From: Plectrocnemia conspersa
Lineage: Eukaryota > Arthropoda > Insecta > Trichoptera > Polycentropodidae
Length of the DNA: 64,000 nucleotides
Direction of reading: 5' to 3'
Assembly: GCA_009617715.1 (NCBI GenBank)
Contig: VTFK01000526.1
Span: 62,001 to 126,000 of the forward strand
Part shown: positions 1-12,802 of the stretch, in pieces
How the letters are laid out: each line of letters opens with the position of its first letter
Numbering within the stretch: position 1 is the stretch's first letter
The notes under the pieces: generated by a model
What the model saw: the letters and a program-made list of their open reading frames with translations, nothing else
Database searches by the model: none
Told to the model about the DNA's origin: nothing
Made by a program: the position numbers and the translations under genes

Positions 1-2337
1 TTTATTTGCGCAGATTACCGCCCAATATCGAAATAAGTTCAATATATCGAAAAAGTCAAATGTATTATCGAATGCATACTATATTAAAGATATAAATGAT
101 ATATAAAAAAATAACTTATTTTGACACATTCTTTAGCATTCCTGGTTTAGGTACTAAAGTATATACAAACATTTTGTATTAATAAAGTGATACTTAATTT
201 ATGTTACGTATCGCAACAAACGCGAAAATGTGCTAATTCTAAGGAAGCGTTAACGGAAGATTAAAAAAAACAAAACCTGTTTTTAATATATGGCCAATAA
301 CTGAGATATAATGCTCGGACAACATTTAAATTAGCAAAAAATACACTACTTCAAATATAACAAAAAATCGAAGATCTAGGTGTTCTACATTATTCGACAG
401 AATAGATTGTTAAACTATAACATATGTTATAAAAACAAAAAATACCACACGTTCTAATATTTATCATATGTATTTTTCAATTCGTTACGTATTGTATTTT
501 ATTGCAGAATCATAACATAAATATGTTGCCGTAATATGTTTTTGTTAGCGTTTGTCATTATAGCGCAAAAAATACATATGTGAGTAAAAAACTTTCACTG
601 GGCCATTCCGAGATCCTTGTTCGACTGATGACTTTTAGTTTAGAGAGCGTCGTCTAATTTACTTCGGTTATGCAACGCCCTCGTTCGTTGCTTTCTTTCG
701 GCCACACAATTAAAAAACGATCATTACAAAACGCACAGCTTCACAATATGAAATTTTACCATTCAGAGTGCATAACATGTACCACGCAAGTTTAACAAAT
801 TATATTATACATTGCAATGTATAATAAGAAACTTATTGTCTACTCGCTGCTAGGTTTTTCAGTTATAGACGGCTATGAATCATTTCTGAGTTTTCTAAGA
901 AACGAAAACCCCAAGGAGAGTTCCTGGTAACTAATAAACGTAGTTTCTATATATTGAGACATTTACAAATCAAACTGAATTTTAATAATTTATAATAAAA
1001 ATAAAAGTTTTATAGTGGAGTGGGGTAGGATCCTATTTTTCGGTAAAATGAGATATTAAAAAATATAAATAAATATTCGTGCAACAATAAAAAATAGATT
1101 CATGAAGATATTTTTGATTATAAAAATGAGTAAAAGTTCGTCATTGACAGTATATAGTGTTTTATTGATCTAAACAGCACATTGTATCATAAATACTTTT
1201 GGCCTAAACTAACGAGACTAGTTTCTATCGCAGCTTGTCAAATACTTTTGGAAAATGTAGAAAAACTTTGTTTTAGTTTACAACATAAAAATATTAAAAA
1301 GTTAAGTTTCAAATATAAAGTTAAACATTAGGATTTAAACAAAAAGAAACTGTGCAAAACATATTTTTGTTTTAAACCTGTTTTTTCCTATATAATCGGG
1401 AAAACCGTTGTAAAACGGCAAAAGATTTCTAGCTCATACAAGAACGTGTTCCTATTGCCAGAGCGCCAATCTTCATCGATATGGGCTTTTCCCTGCACCT
1501 TTTATTTATTCGTCATTGTAAGCATTTATTTTATAGATACTTTTCCCTTGTTATTAAAAAAAATTTATGTAATATTTATTTTATTAATTCATTTAGCTAA
1601 TATAGCTAATTGTTTAAATATAACAACTAAAACTTTTCAAACTTTGCAGTTGACCTAGGAAAATATCTTATCATTCTGAAACAGATGAGAACCCAGCTTA
1701 AACAACTACAATAATTACTGAATCCTATCATAAAAATAAAGGTTCATACTTATGAAGAATATACTAAAATAAATGTCATTTAAACTGAAACCAACCAAGA
1801 AAAGTAAACTAGTTCTGAGGAAGATGACTGTAATTATTGTTTAAATTATAGTTATATGTAATCCGAGTCAAACGAAGCTTGAATAGCCTTAAGTGTCTGC
1901 AAGAAGTGAGTCTATGGCATTGAGGTCTGCATATTATGTAATCAATATCAGTGAGAATGTAAGAATAAAACATATATTTTTTTACCCTAACCAATGTAAT
2001 AAGTTTAAGTTGTTTGCTTAACTTCTATACGTGATCATAAAATTATATATTAGGTTCCGGCGCGTGAGGTTTTTCTTGTATTTTTGTAATTTATTCGAAA
2101 AAAATTGAATAAAATATTCATGAAATAAAAAATAATTGTTTTTAATAGATAAAAACAATATCGTTTTTCATTGAAAATATTTAGTATTTATTGACTCATA
2201 CTTGATCGCATGTAGGTTTTAATTAATTTTAATTTAGAAAATAAAAATATTTTTCTTAGCTGAAACGGTAAATAAATAATCTAAAAGCAACTGCATATTA
2301 AAAATTAACTACTTATTAAATAATAAATGTTACTTTG
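1..2337. other. AT-rich intergenic DNA, no gene seen
   Basis: No convincing exon, RNA gene or intact element was found on either strand. The few open frames have no recognisable domain and no paired splice sites. The stretch is AT-rich with many short A or T runs. Confidence 0.6.
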
Positions 2338-2575
2338 GCGACGGGAGGTGATGGGTGGCAATAAGATACAGTTTGAACCGCTGCAGTAGTATTTTTATTG
2401 AATATTATTACAGTAGTTACACGTTTGATATTAAAATGAGTTGCAGTGCGCAGGGCCCACACCGACCATGCGAACCTGCCGAAATCGCCAAGAGAATGTG
2501 TGTCACGCCAGTGTTACCAGTGCCGCCAAGTTTTGGCCACAATAAACCTAAATATAAATAAATAAATGGGCCCTA
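2338..2575 (+). repeat. Solo copy of palindrome-type repeat (family R1)
   Basis: It starts with a GC-rich head (GGTGGCAATAAGATACAG, then CCGCTGCAGTAGTAT) and ends with a module containing AAGTTTTGGCCACAATAAA and a GGGCCC end. Head, middle and tail match, in order, the left arm of the palindrome at 16453-16671, so this is a single-arm, diverged copy. It has no coding capacity. Confidence 0.6.
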
Positions 2576-2892
2576 CACTACTTATCAAAATAAGAATTGC
2601 TTTTTATAAAAGTAATATTCGCAATTTAAAAAATCAAAATAAATAAGTAAGTACCCGGTTTTACCCATGGGTACTTAGAAAAAAGATTACAGCGTTCTCT
2701 TACAAAATATCTTAAAACACATTATATTTTATGCAAAAGAAATTAATTTTAATGCCTTTTGCAAAAGAAATTAACTTTATTATAAATATAAAATGCAAGA
2801 CATTTTCACACGTTCTTTTTTGAACAAAAATCTTTTTACCCATTTCTACGTCACTCACCTTGGCTGCTTCATCACCTACCGAATTCCCCCAG

Positions 2893-3080
2893 ACAGTGGC
2901 GTAGCTAGGGTATTTGCCGCCCACGGCGACCCTTAAAATTGCCCCCCCTCCCCCATACATTGAGAACCTAGCATAAGTCGACTATTTCATGGTTTTACCT
3001 ATCAGTCCATGCAAATTCTGATTCATAAAAGCTTTTTCCATATTTGCAACGTGTTTCTGCAGCGCCCCGCCCCACAGGGG
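2893..3080. repeat. Possible hAT-like MITE fragment
   Basis: CAGTGGCGTAGCTAGG at the left, followed by G/C homopolymer runs and GCCGCCCACGG, looks like the end of a non-autonomous hAT-type element. A GC-rich partner block with GGGGGCCCCG lies near 3065-3090. No clear target-site duplication was found. Confidence 0.35.
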
Positions 3081-3580
3081 GCCCCGAATATTAAACAAAA
3101 TTTAATATTTTAAACTGAAAATAAAAATAGAAATCGTTCATGAGTTAAAACATTTTCACTAATATCACAAAAGCAAAATAAAAGTTTAAGAATCATTACA
3201 AGTGCACTTTGTTTCTGACAATATGTTCATCTGGAGCAAGTGATAACTGACTTAACACTTCTGAAAATTCTGGTGTCCTAAGCACATGCTTAGTGGGCTA
3301 ATGCAACTCCGGCTTTGGGTTCCAAATGGCAAAATCTACATACTATATATTTCATCTTCCTTTTCATTTTTTCTTAGTTTGTTTTCAATGGTTATTTAAT
3401 CATGATAGTATTTAGAAGTGTAATTGTGACATACATATGAATTTGTGTAAGAATAAAAATCTCATTTGTATTTCTTGTTTTAAAGTAATAAATTATCTTT
3501 ATTATGCCCAATTAAGATTTTTCTAATAGTGCCAAAAAGCTAACTAAGCATCTGCGTCATTATATAATGGCCCCATTAGC

Positions 3581-3751
3581 CTATTTTATGGACCTTAGGT
3601 AATCTGAAAACTGCATCCTACGAACAGCAATATATTGGTAAATGTCAGCCGATTCATTCCATTCTCTAAAAAATTCATCCGAAAAAAAGCCAATTCGTTT
3701 TGATTCCACAAAAAGTAATTGATCAATGTCTGGCTTTGTGATTTGCGATTT
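3581..3751 (-). CDS. Orphan coding-like exon, 56 codons plus stop
   Basis: Read on the minus strand, a T-rich tract ending in TAG (a good acceptor) is followed by 56 open codons and a TAG stop. The peptide has ordinary protein composition, with KSQITKPDIDQLLFVESKR near its start and RRMQFSDYLRSIK at its end. There is no ATG at the start, so it would be a terminal exon. It lies beyond the GNS stop and poly(A) signal, so it is unlikely to be part of GNS. No domain is recognised. It may be the last exon of a gene whose other exons I cannot find, a duplicated exon, or a transposon fragment. Confidence 0.25.
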   Translation of the reverse strand, partial: KSQITKPDIDQLLFVESKRIGFFSDEFFREWNESADIYQYIAVRRMQFSDYLRSIK

Positions 3752-3920
3752 CTAAAAAAAGATCACTAGTAAAAAATAAAATGGTTCCACGGACCGCAAA
3801 AAATCAGAGAATAATCGTTAATTGATATTTGCACTGAATTAGCAACTGAAAGGACTGCATACTTTTATTAAACGCATTGTATGTGCATAATTTGAATAAA
3901 ACATTGTATTCTTGAACAGT

Positions 3921-3926
3921 TTTATT
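3921..3926 (-). terminator. GNS poly(A) signal (AATAAA)
   Basis: AATAAA on the minus strand lies about 15 nt after the GNS stop codon and implies a very short 3' UTR. Confidence 0.6.
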
Positions 3927-3939
3927 GTGTGACTACATT

Positions 3940-6888
3940 CTAAGGTAGATTGTACATGTTGCACTCTGCACCTTTGCACTTTGTCATGTGTGCGAGTGTA
4001 TTTTGATATTTAAATTTGATAGCAGGCATTATTTCGGATATAACATTGCTCAATTGATAAGCGTCATTATCAACGTCGTACGCTTCTTCAAAGCGCTGAA
4101 AAAATATTACTCATTTAATTCATATAAATATTAACTAATCAATACAAGCAAAATATATATACCTGAGAATCATTAAATGCACAGTACATAAAATCGATTA
4201 CAGGATGTAAATGACGGACACAGCTATAAGTGTTGTTTCTAGAGTCTTGACACTTGCAATCGTATTCAGATAAGCAGCCCTATAAACAAAATAGTTACAT
4301 GTAAGATTATGGCTTTCGTTGGCACTTTATTTCATGAGCTTATTTTTAACGTATCAATCCTACTTTCAGCTATCGATATGGATCTAGTGGACTAATTAGA
4401 TTCTAATGCCAAATTTTTAAATCAAAATTGTTAATATTTTCATTCAACACATTACATTCACACGTGTTCATCAAAATCTTACGTATAAATCACCAGTTCC
4501 AGGGCAATCCTTCGATTTCTCCGACGAACCTTCACCTTGATACTCTATCAATATTTGTCTATCGTAAGTCTCCGACGATAGTAACTCGTTGGTTTCAATA
4601 GAAGGTTCGAGGCTTTTGTCTTCACCGTCGAAAATAGGTAAATGCATTCCGTCCATATGATCCGGAGGCTCTACACCGGCTATTTTAAGAATGGTCGGAG
4701 CTAAATCTATATTGATAACGGGATGCTTTGTTTGTACGCCTTTTTCTATTCCGGGACCTCTGATCGTCAAGGGAACTTTGATATCGGTGTCGTACGGCTG
4801 TCTTTTATCGAACGGTTGAGAAAACTGACCTGAAAATTATTAATAAATCGATAAAAATAAAATAATTCTCGTTTTTAAATACAACTAGATAAATACCTAT
4901 ATGGTAACCATTGTCCGATGTGAAAATGATATAAGTGTTCTTTAAAATATCGTACATTTCTAAGCGTCCGATTACTGCTTCGACCATTTCGTCGACGGCG
5001 AGTAAAGTTTGCCATCTTTGACGGTAAACAGAGTCCAGCTTTGGAATCGTCGATTCGGGTAAAGGCGCAGGAGGCCTCCGCAACAACCAGTGCTTACCCT
5101 AAAGATAAAACGCGATCGTTATCCGATTCCGATCGTCAGATTTAAAGAAATGTAATACCTTAGCGGGAACGTTGAAATTTGGAGTTCTCGGCGCTTTAAC
5201 GTCGATAAATTTGGATTCGTGTCTCGGAGCCGGCGTGAAAGGCGCATGAGGAGCCGGAGGCGCCGCGACAATCAGCATAGGATTTTCAAAGTTGTTTGCA
5301 TTTTGCTTATCGATGAAAATGATAGTTTCGTCCCTCTGAAAGATAGTTAATCGTTATTTCAATGTAAACTTTTACTTTAAATAAAATTTATACTAATAAA
5401 ACTTACGATAACGTCTGTCAAATATTCTCCATTATTGTACAATTTGGGAATACCGTTTCTCGAAAGCGTGAAATTGTAATATTTCGAGTTTCCGACGAGG
5501 CCCCTCCATGTGCCCCAGCCGACTGGAACATGTTCTGGACCGTTTGCCGATTTGCTTCCATACTGAAAATATATATACGTAAGATTACTAATGAATGATT
5601 AGAATATTATATTAGTAATTTAATTGCTAAATAATTAACGAGACTTAAATGAAGCGTGATAATTGACTATAGAAAATTATTTGGCGGGGAATAAATTTGA
5701 TTTTAATTTTTAACTAGACTTATATGGAAAAAGTAAGTGTCGGGTATTAGAATCGAGAAGTGTGATTTATCGGCCAGTGAGATGTTCGGTGGATCGGTGC
5801 CTTTCGAAACGAGTCAGCGTGTGTGAAGTCAGAGTTCTTGCGAACCCTTTTATATGTTTCCCGCAAGCAGCTTTACCGAATGGTGAATGGTTCTCTAATG
5901 TATTCTCCTATATGCTAGAGTAGCAATCCGTAAATGAGAATATTATATGGTGATTTACAGTCCTTTATAAATAATTTAAAAACTGTCACTGTTTTTTATT
6001 ACAATATTATCATTTAGTTTGTTATTAATTTTTTTTTAAAATAAACAAAAATTGTTTAATGTAATTTAACCATTTGAATAGTGAGTTATTTTTTCAGTAA
6101 TAAGTTTAATTTTTACGTTTTTTTTTAATTTGCTTTATTCAATTTTTTTTAATATTGTAATTTTAATTTATTGTATTATATTTATTTATGAAGCAAATTC
6201 AGTTGTTCTCAACATTTTTAAGTATTTTTTTATTTACGTCTCACTTTTATCAACTTCAATTTATTTTATTTACGTCTCATATTTATCATAATTTTTAATT
6301 ATATTATATTTATTGATGAAGCAAATCCAGTGGTTCTCTAAAAACTGAAAGCTTAATTGATAACGAACCTCGTTTAGATATTTTCCAGCATAAAATGTAG
6401 CATATTTGGCTTTCTTCTGTAATATAGCAGCGAAAGATTCGGGCTCGAGATTCTTCTGCCACGATTCACTGCTACATCCACCGGCGACTGTATTATTGAC
6501 CGTTTTGTGATTATGAGGATACATGCCGGTCAAGATGGAAGATCGACTCGGACAACAAATCGGAGCTGCGGCAAACTAAAACGCTCAAAGTTAATAACCG
6601 TTCAGAATACGTTGGTTCATAAGTAAACTTACACTGTTGAGGAATGTCATTCCGTTCTTTGCTATCAATTTTTCCGTCATCTTCATGGGCGTCTGCGAGA
6701 AGCGTTAACATATAATACAGTTTATTTGCACTAAAATAAAAATAATAAATAATTACCATTCCGCCCAGGACGGAGTCTTGATCGTCCGTGATGAACAAGA
6801 CGACGTTGGGTCTGACGCTCGCGGAGACGAACGCGTCGCGCCAGATTAGAAAGTAAATTACGAAAATAGTTTGGATGCGAGCTAACAT
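3940..6888 (-). CDS. GNS: N-acetylglucosamine-6-sulfatase, lysosomal
   Basis: Nine exons, all phases checked: 6888-6757, 6692-6633, 6575-6369, 5562-5407, 5335-5159, 5098-4897, 4829-4483, 4279-4163, 4095-3940; 517 residues. Residues 1-24 form a hydrophobic signal peptide. [18 protein letters not shown] is the metal-binding start of a sulfatase. Exon 3 carries C-C-P-S-R, the CxPSR motif whose Cys becomes formylglycine. [10 protein letters not shown] in exon 6 is the second metal and active-site segment of this subfamily. The N-terminus, GNS-type order and Cys-rich tail (CKGAECN) favour GNS over other sulfatases. By family knowledge it removes 6-sulfate from N-acetylglucosamine during lysosomal breakdown of heparan and keratan sulfate. 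It lies 72 nt behind the TOM6-like stop on the same strand. Confidence 0.92.
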
Positions 6889-6960
6889 TTTAAACTTAAT
6901 TTAAGCACTAGGTAGAAATTAACGACGGAAAGTCTATTGATGCGTATCACTGGTAGTCGG

Positions 6961-7286
6961 CTATTGGATAACGTTGGGCATGAACTCCACTCCGATGCAC
7001 TCCTTAGCTATCACTATTCCGAACGCGAAGAAGCCGACGCTCTTCACGATTGACCTGAAATTTATGGGATCAATTCGTCAATTATCAGCGCCGAGGTTAT
7101 CGAACGCTTGTTATTATTGCTCAAATTTAGCCGAAACTGACTAATTCGCGATAGCGTGAGCGTATAAGGTAGTAGAGGTTGCCGGGATTAAGTTCAAGGT
7201 TTGAAGGTTTTTCAATTAATCGAATACCATTTGAAGCTGTCTCTGTAGAGATCCATAACCATGTCGACAACTCCGCCTTCTGCCAT
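6961..7286 (-). CDS. TOM6-like small mitochondrial outer-membrane protein
   Basis: Two exons, 7286-7228 and 7054-6961, joined in phase 2 across a Trp codon, give 50 residues. It starts MAEGGVVDMVMDLYRDSFKW. A single hydrophobic helix follows, roughly residues 22-37 (SVGFFAFGIVIAKE), then a short tail ending EFMPNVIQ. Length, the N-terminal acidic/aromatic segment, the G-x-FA-x-G helix and the short tail resemble animal TOMM6, a small subunit that stabilises the outer-membrane protein import channel. This rests on recalled family pattern, not on a search. Alternative: another small tail-anchored mitochondrial protein. The exon structure itself is solid. GNS starts 72 nt downstream on the same strand with no AUG or AATAAA between. 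Confidence 0.6.
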
Positions 7287-7949
7287 TTCCGAAGATAGAG
7301 CGCGAAAAGATTACTGCGACAGCGACGACCTACACCGCAATATAACTTAACCTCAATTATTCGATCTGTCAATGACGACCCGAAATCGAACGGCCATTGC
7401 CGTAATTTATATATGTTTTTTAAATATAATAAAATATTAACATACATTGTAAAAAATAAATAAATAAATACATAATATTATTTTGCCCTACAATACAATT
7501 TTAGACATCTTTCTATTTAAAAAATAAGTGAATAAAAACTACACAAGATGCTTGCTTCTTTTTCCCTAAAAGTGACAAATATCTTTAATGCAAGTTCTAA
7601 GGTTCATGATTTGGAGGTCATTGGAGTTATATTACAGATTGTGAAAAATTCGAGATCAAAAAGAAGTTTGGTTGATATGGAATACGGATTTAGCAGGTTG
7701 AAGTCCATTTTTTTTTATCTCAGACTACATTTTGAGAGGATGCAAGTCTGTTATTTTAAACCCTCTTCGATTTATACATATTTAATTTAATTTTGAGATC
7801 CACAGCCTGTTTTCCAGAGTTGGAAATGCTCAGTAGCGTTGCTTTCAGTACCTGTAAAATTATTTAAAATTATATTACATAAATATATTTTAAATCATTG
7901 TTGTTGTATGCTTCTACTATTGTTGTTGTTTGTTTCGAGATCATTGTTC

Positions 7950-8270
7950 TCTGGTTTACAAGTGGACTTTATATGCACAGATTTTGAAAAGGCGTTCGAT
8001 AAAATTAATAACGATTTATTTGTGAAAAAATTATCTGAATTCGGGTATTCTAAAGGTATCATAAAGCTATTCTCAAATTACTTACCCAATAGATATCAGT
8101 TCGTCAAGTATGAAAACTATTTTTTCAAAACACAATAAATCGCTAATTTTTTTATTATATGTGGATAAGTTGATTTCCTCGATCTGCAGTCGGATCTTAA
8201 TTCTTTATGGAAGTTGACTTGCTATAACAGATTGTCTTTTCAGTGTAAAGAAATGTCAAACAACTTCATT
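7950..8270 (+). mobile_element. Non-LTR retrotransposon RT fragment (Jockey-like)
   Basis: Conceptual reading gives CTDFEKAFDKINNDLF, the block holding the first catalytic Asp of a LINE reverse transcriptase, followed by SNYLPNRYQFVKYEN. After a stop, another frame near 8175-8265 reads SDLNSLWKLTCYNRLSF, the thumb region of the same family. The intervening GVPQG and YADD blocks are missing or broken. This is a dead fragment. The stretch 8270-8980 holds no convincing exon; a GGCCACCCCTG end near 8373-8383 may be a small hAT-type remnant. Confidence 0.7.
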
Positions 8271-8983
8271 CTCAGGGTCCTTAATATCTATCTTTACTAA
8301 GGATCTATGTGTGAGTTTTGAAACACATAGATCCAAAGTGGCCCGAAAGATCATTTGGATTGGCCACCCCTGCTCTAGTCCATAGCGTACTAGAAGCCGA
8401 CTCTATCGCATTGATTTCAGGCGTAAGGAGTCAATGTAATGTAAATTCCTTCTGTATTTATACTTGAAGGAATATGTGTACTATCTGTTTCTGTTTTACA
8501 GTACTTTCGTCTTAGAAGCGCTAGGATACGTTTCGTTGTCAACACTTTTAGAAATTGCTCAAAGGCATAGTAGACAATCGTTCGGTACTCGTGCAGCTCT
8601 AAATGTGGGCTCCGGAAGGTGGTCATTGTTCTCGGTCGCGTCCACTGTTCTATCCTGTAGAGTCTAGGAGTGGAGCACTTGCAAACTCTTCTCTGGCGAA
8701 GGCCGCCCAACTGCTCAATACGGGGAGTTGGTTCAGTTCGTACGTGACAATGCACACATGTTGAAGTGAATTGTGTCTCTGTTCTTTTACCATGTCTTTT
8801 TTTAATATTTGTAATTTTTTGTCTGCTCGATCACGGATGTTAAATAATAAATGTCATAATCGGGAAGGGAAGGCGTTTGGCGGTTAGGTTGGCGCTCCTG
8901 GATGACAGTAGGAAAGAAAGGAAAATAAGCGTATGGTAACACCGGTAAGTGTCGAGTAAGTGTCGTCCGACGATGCGCGAGAA

Positions 8984-9578
<595 letters not shown>

Positions 9579-9731
9579 TTCCTCCGTTGGTTCGGTTCGC
9601 GCGTGCGAGACAAAGCGACAAAGCGTCGCCGGCTGTGATTACTCCATGACGAGAACGTCCGCCACCCGCTTCTATTTATAAACCAGATCTTGTACATACA
9701 TCCCTAGATTTACAAATAATAATTAATTAAT

Positions 9732-9737
9732 AATAAA
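9732..9737 (+). terminator. CHIC poly(A) signal (AATAAA)
   Basis: AATAAA lies about 155 nt after the CHIC stop, at the end of a plausible 3' UTR. Confidence 0.6.
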
Positions 9738-9989
9738 CGGAGAGATTCTTATTTCTATCGTTTCTTTTATTGCTTTAATGTAAATGAATTTTATAGAAAA
9801 TAATACCAATCAAATAAATGAACATAACAAAAAATATCTTGCAAAAATTATTATTAAAACCTAGTCAATTATTTGCTATAAATGCATCGTAAAACTATTT
9901 TATTTGCTCTGCGGAAAAATCAAATACAATCACACGTTCGCAACTTGATTTTTTCACTTAAATCAATTTATTATCAATTAATTTTATAT

Positions 9990-11100
9990 TTTTTATTCAA
10001 GGTAATGGATAATATTGACGATGGCCAACTCAAAATGTCAATCGCTTGTGCAACGGACAATACTTAAAATTAAGATTTACCTGAACCAGAAATACAGATT
10101 GTCATTTTTCAACTAAACATAAAAAAATAAACAATCTTAGGTCAGAGTCCTGCTGTGAAATAGTGACATTTATGTTTGGTGAAGAAGTAAAGAAGGAAAT
10201 TTTGAAGATTCCGATATCTGACGACAATTCACAGAAGAATTAATGACATGTTCTGCAAAACTGAAAGAACAGTCACAGATGAACTCATTAACATGCTCTT
10301 TGCATTACGAGTAGACGAATCGACTGATATAAGTGGCAAGGCGCAGCTCTTAGGCTTTGTACGATTTATTAATGAACAAGATGACAAATCAAATTTTATG
10401 CTGCAAAAATCTTTTGGACTAATTTGACGCGATAACGTACTTGAATACGTTAAAATTATTTTGGGATTAGTGTCGGTATTTGTACCGACGAGCAGCTTCT
10501 ATGATGCGATCAGTCAAAGATTTGTGACTAGCGAAAACAGTCAATCCAAATATAATATTTTATCACTATTTTTTGCACCGAGAAGTACTTGTCACATAAA
10601 CAATACTTACTTCTTCGTACAGAAGCAAGGTAGAGACTTTGTAAAATATCTAAAAAATGATAATTGGTGCAATAATTTGTCTGATATTTTTGCTTACTTT
10701 AATATTGCCAATATAAGTATGCAAAGAAACGACAAAAACCAATTTAATTAGATAAAAAATCCGTTTCGTTTCTTCCTACTTCTCCATTTTTACTTTGAAT
10801 GAAGAACTGAAGTTGCTCTCTATTGTGGATTAAAATCGAAGCTCATTGAAAATACTCCTGAAAAATTCTGGATATCTATTAAAGATGAATACACAAGTCT
10901 GGTAAAAGAACCACTAAGCACATTATTATTTTCCATGTCATATCTTTGCGAGGCAGGATTTTCAACGATTGTTAATATTAAAACAAAGAAACGCCAGAGC
11001 CTGGGAAATTTAGAAAAGGAGATACGAATGGCTTTATCATATATTCGTCCCGATATTGGTGAAATCTGCAAACATCACCAAGCTCGTATACGAGAGTAGT
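9990..11100 (+). mobile_element. Decayed hAT transposase (ZBED5/FAM200-like)
   Basis: Broken reading frames in one direction give LFALRVDESTDISGKAQLL (catalytic-domain entry), NLSDIFAYFNIANISMQ, and near 10930-11080 SYLCEAGFSTIVNIKTKK followed by a peptide ending SYIRPDIG, the C-terminal hAT dimerisation block. Several stops and frame changes interrupt it. No terminal repeats were found. It is the same broad family as the element at 51594-53065 but in another, more degraded copy. Confidence 0.7.
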
Positions 11101-11226
11101 CTGAACAGTTTCAAGTCTCGACACGAAGATGAGGTTACTTGTCAAAAATATTCTGATAATATAATTACGCATGTGTTGAAAGGTACTTGTAAAAATTTCA
11201 GTTTAACAGTCGATGTTAGTTTTTTT

Positions 11227-12060
11227 GTAAAAATGTCATTAAATTCTTGGGTTTGAAAGACAATATGCCTACACAAATTAAAGCTGAGATGCACACTGTT
11301 TACGGGGACTCTGCACTATCATTTGCCGCAGTGAAATTTTGGGCAGTTGAATTCGGGACGGCCAAAAACTGCAACCATTACCGATAACATCGGAAAAGTT
11401 CACCCAATGGTACTAGATGACCGTAGAATCGAGGTTAGAGAAATAGCAGACGCTCTGGGCATCTCGAAAGAACATGTTTGTCATATATTGACTGAAGATT
11501 TGGGCATGAAAAAGCTAACCTCGCGTTGGGTGCCACGCTTGCTCACTCTGGACCAAAATCGCATTCGAATGAACACTTCCAAAGGCCTGTTGAAGCAGCT
11601 TAAGCAACATAAATTGGGGTTTTGGCGTCGATTAATAACTGTAGATGAAACTTGGATACACCACTACAATTTTGAATCCAAGATACAGTCAAAACAGTGG
11701 ACTGCGAAGAGTGAATCGGCTCCAAAATAGGCGAAGACTTGAAAAATGAAAAACAATAACGTGAGCATACTACGCATCATTAGTTGACAAGATGAGGGCA
11801 GATATTGCTGAAAAACGACCACTTTTGAAGAAAAAGAAAGTTTTGTTGCACCAAGACAACGCACCGTCTCACACTTCAATAGTCGCCATGGCAAAAATTC
11901 ACGAATTGGAGTCCGAATTGATTAACCACCCACTGTATTCATCAGATCTGGCTCCCAGCTGCTTTCTTCTACATTTTTTTTACGACATAGATTTTCATCA
12001 AACGAAGAGGCCATCACATAACAAGATGCCAACTACTATTTAGACGGATTAGAAATAGAA
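11227..12060 (+). mobile_element. Mariner transposase pseudogene
   Basis: The N-terminal helix-turn-helix (PTQIKAEMHTVYGDSALSF and SGRPKTATITDNIGKVH) and the GISKEHVCHILTEDLGM block precede VDETWIHHYNFE (first catalytic Asp) and LLHQDNAPSHTS (second catalytic Asp). Expected DLAP-S-D reads DLAPSCF, so the third catalytic Asp is a Cys. Frames shift at about 11730-11790 and stops are present. This is a dead mariner copy. Confidence 0.8.
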
Positions 12061-12802
12061 CCGTCGCTGGGAATAGTTTATAGACTGTTGAATAATAAAA
12101 CTGAAATTGACAAAAAAATAACACTGAAACAGGGATGGTCAAACCCACGCCTGTGACACAATACTGTTTTTTTTTTCTTGGAGTAATTTTTGCAATCAAT
12201 GACATTGTTTTTATTACTCTTGATTTCAAAAGTTGACTTTTTTGTGTTCCATGCAAAAATATCAGAATTTAGTATTCCTAGACTTCAAAAAAAATTTAGT
12301 ATCACGGGATTACACATTAACTTTCCTGGTGTAATGCGAAACCGGTAGATATAGATTTCACACTATCGCCGGTGACGTCGGCTCGTGGCACTTTTTATCA
12401 TTATTCTTGACCCAATTACACCGCAAATTTTATTATCGTACTGTATTGTAAGTTCAAAGCTTGTTCAATTGCTACGCATTATCGTTAACATTGCGAACGA
12501 TCTCGTAATTTAAATAAAACGACATATTAAAGTAGATATACAATTTAATAATACCGTTGATAATATTTACATGATTTTGTATACAATCGGTTAAATAAAA
12601 TACATACAAATATACATATATATATTATGTTACACGTTATGATAATCAGTACGCGTTTCAGACCGACGAAGTCCGAAACGAAGGCACCGCCGTTGGTCCC
12701 GAAATCGGATCACCTGCATAAATAATTTACACTAAAAGTAGTTTAGGCGCTTTGGAAAGAAGGCGACGGAGCGCGCGCTCCGCAACGTCGCAAGATTGCA
12801 GA
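12061..12802. other. Non-coding, includes 3' UTR of the SH3 gene
   Basis: No independent gene is seen. The part next to 12803 is the 3' UTR of the minus-strand SH3 gene. A T-rich tract near 12165-12180 and degenerate mariner tail sequence occupy the rest. Confidence 0.45.
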
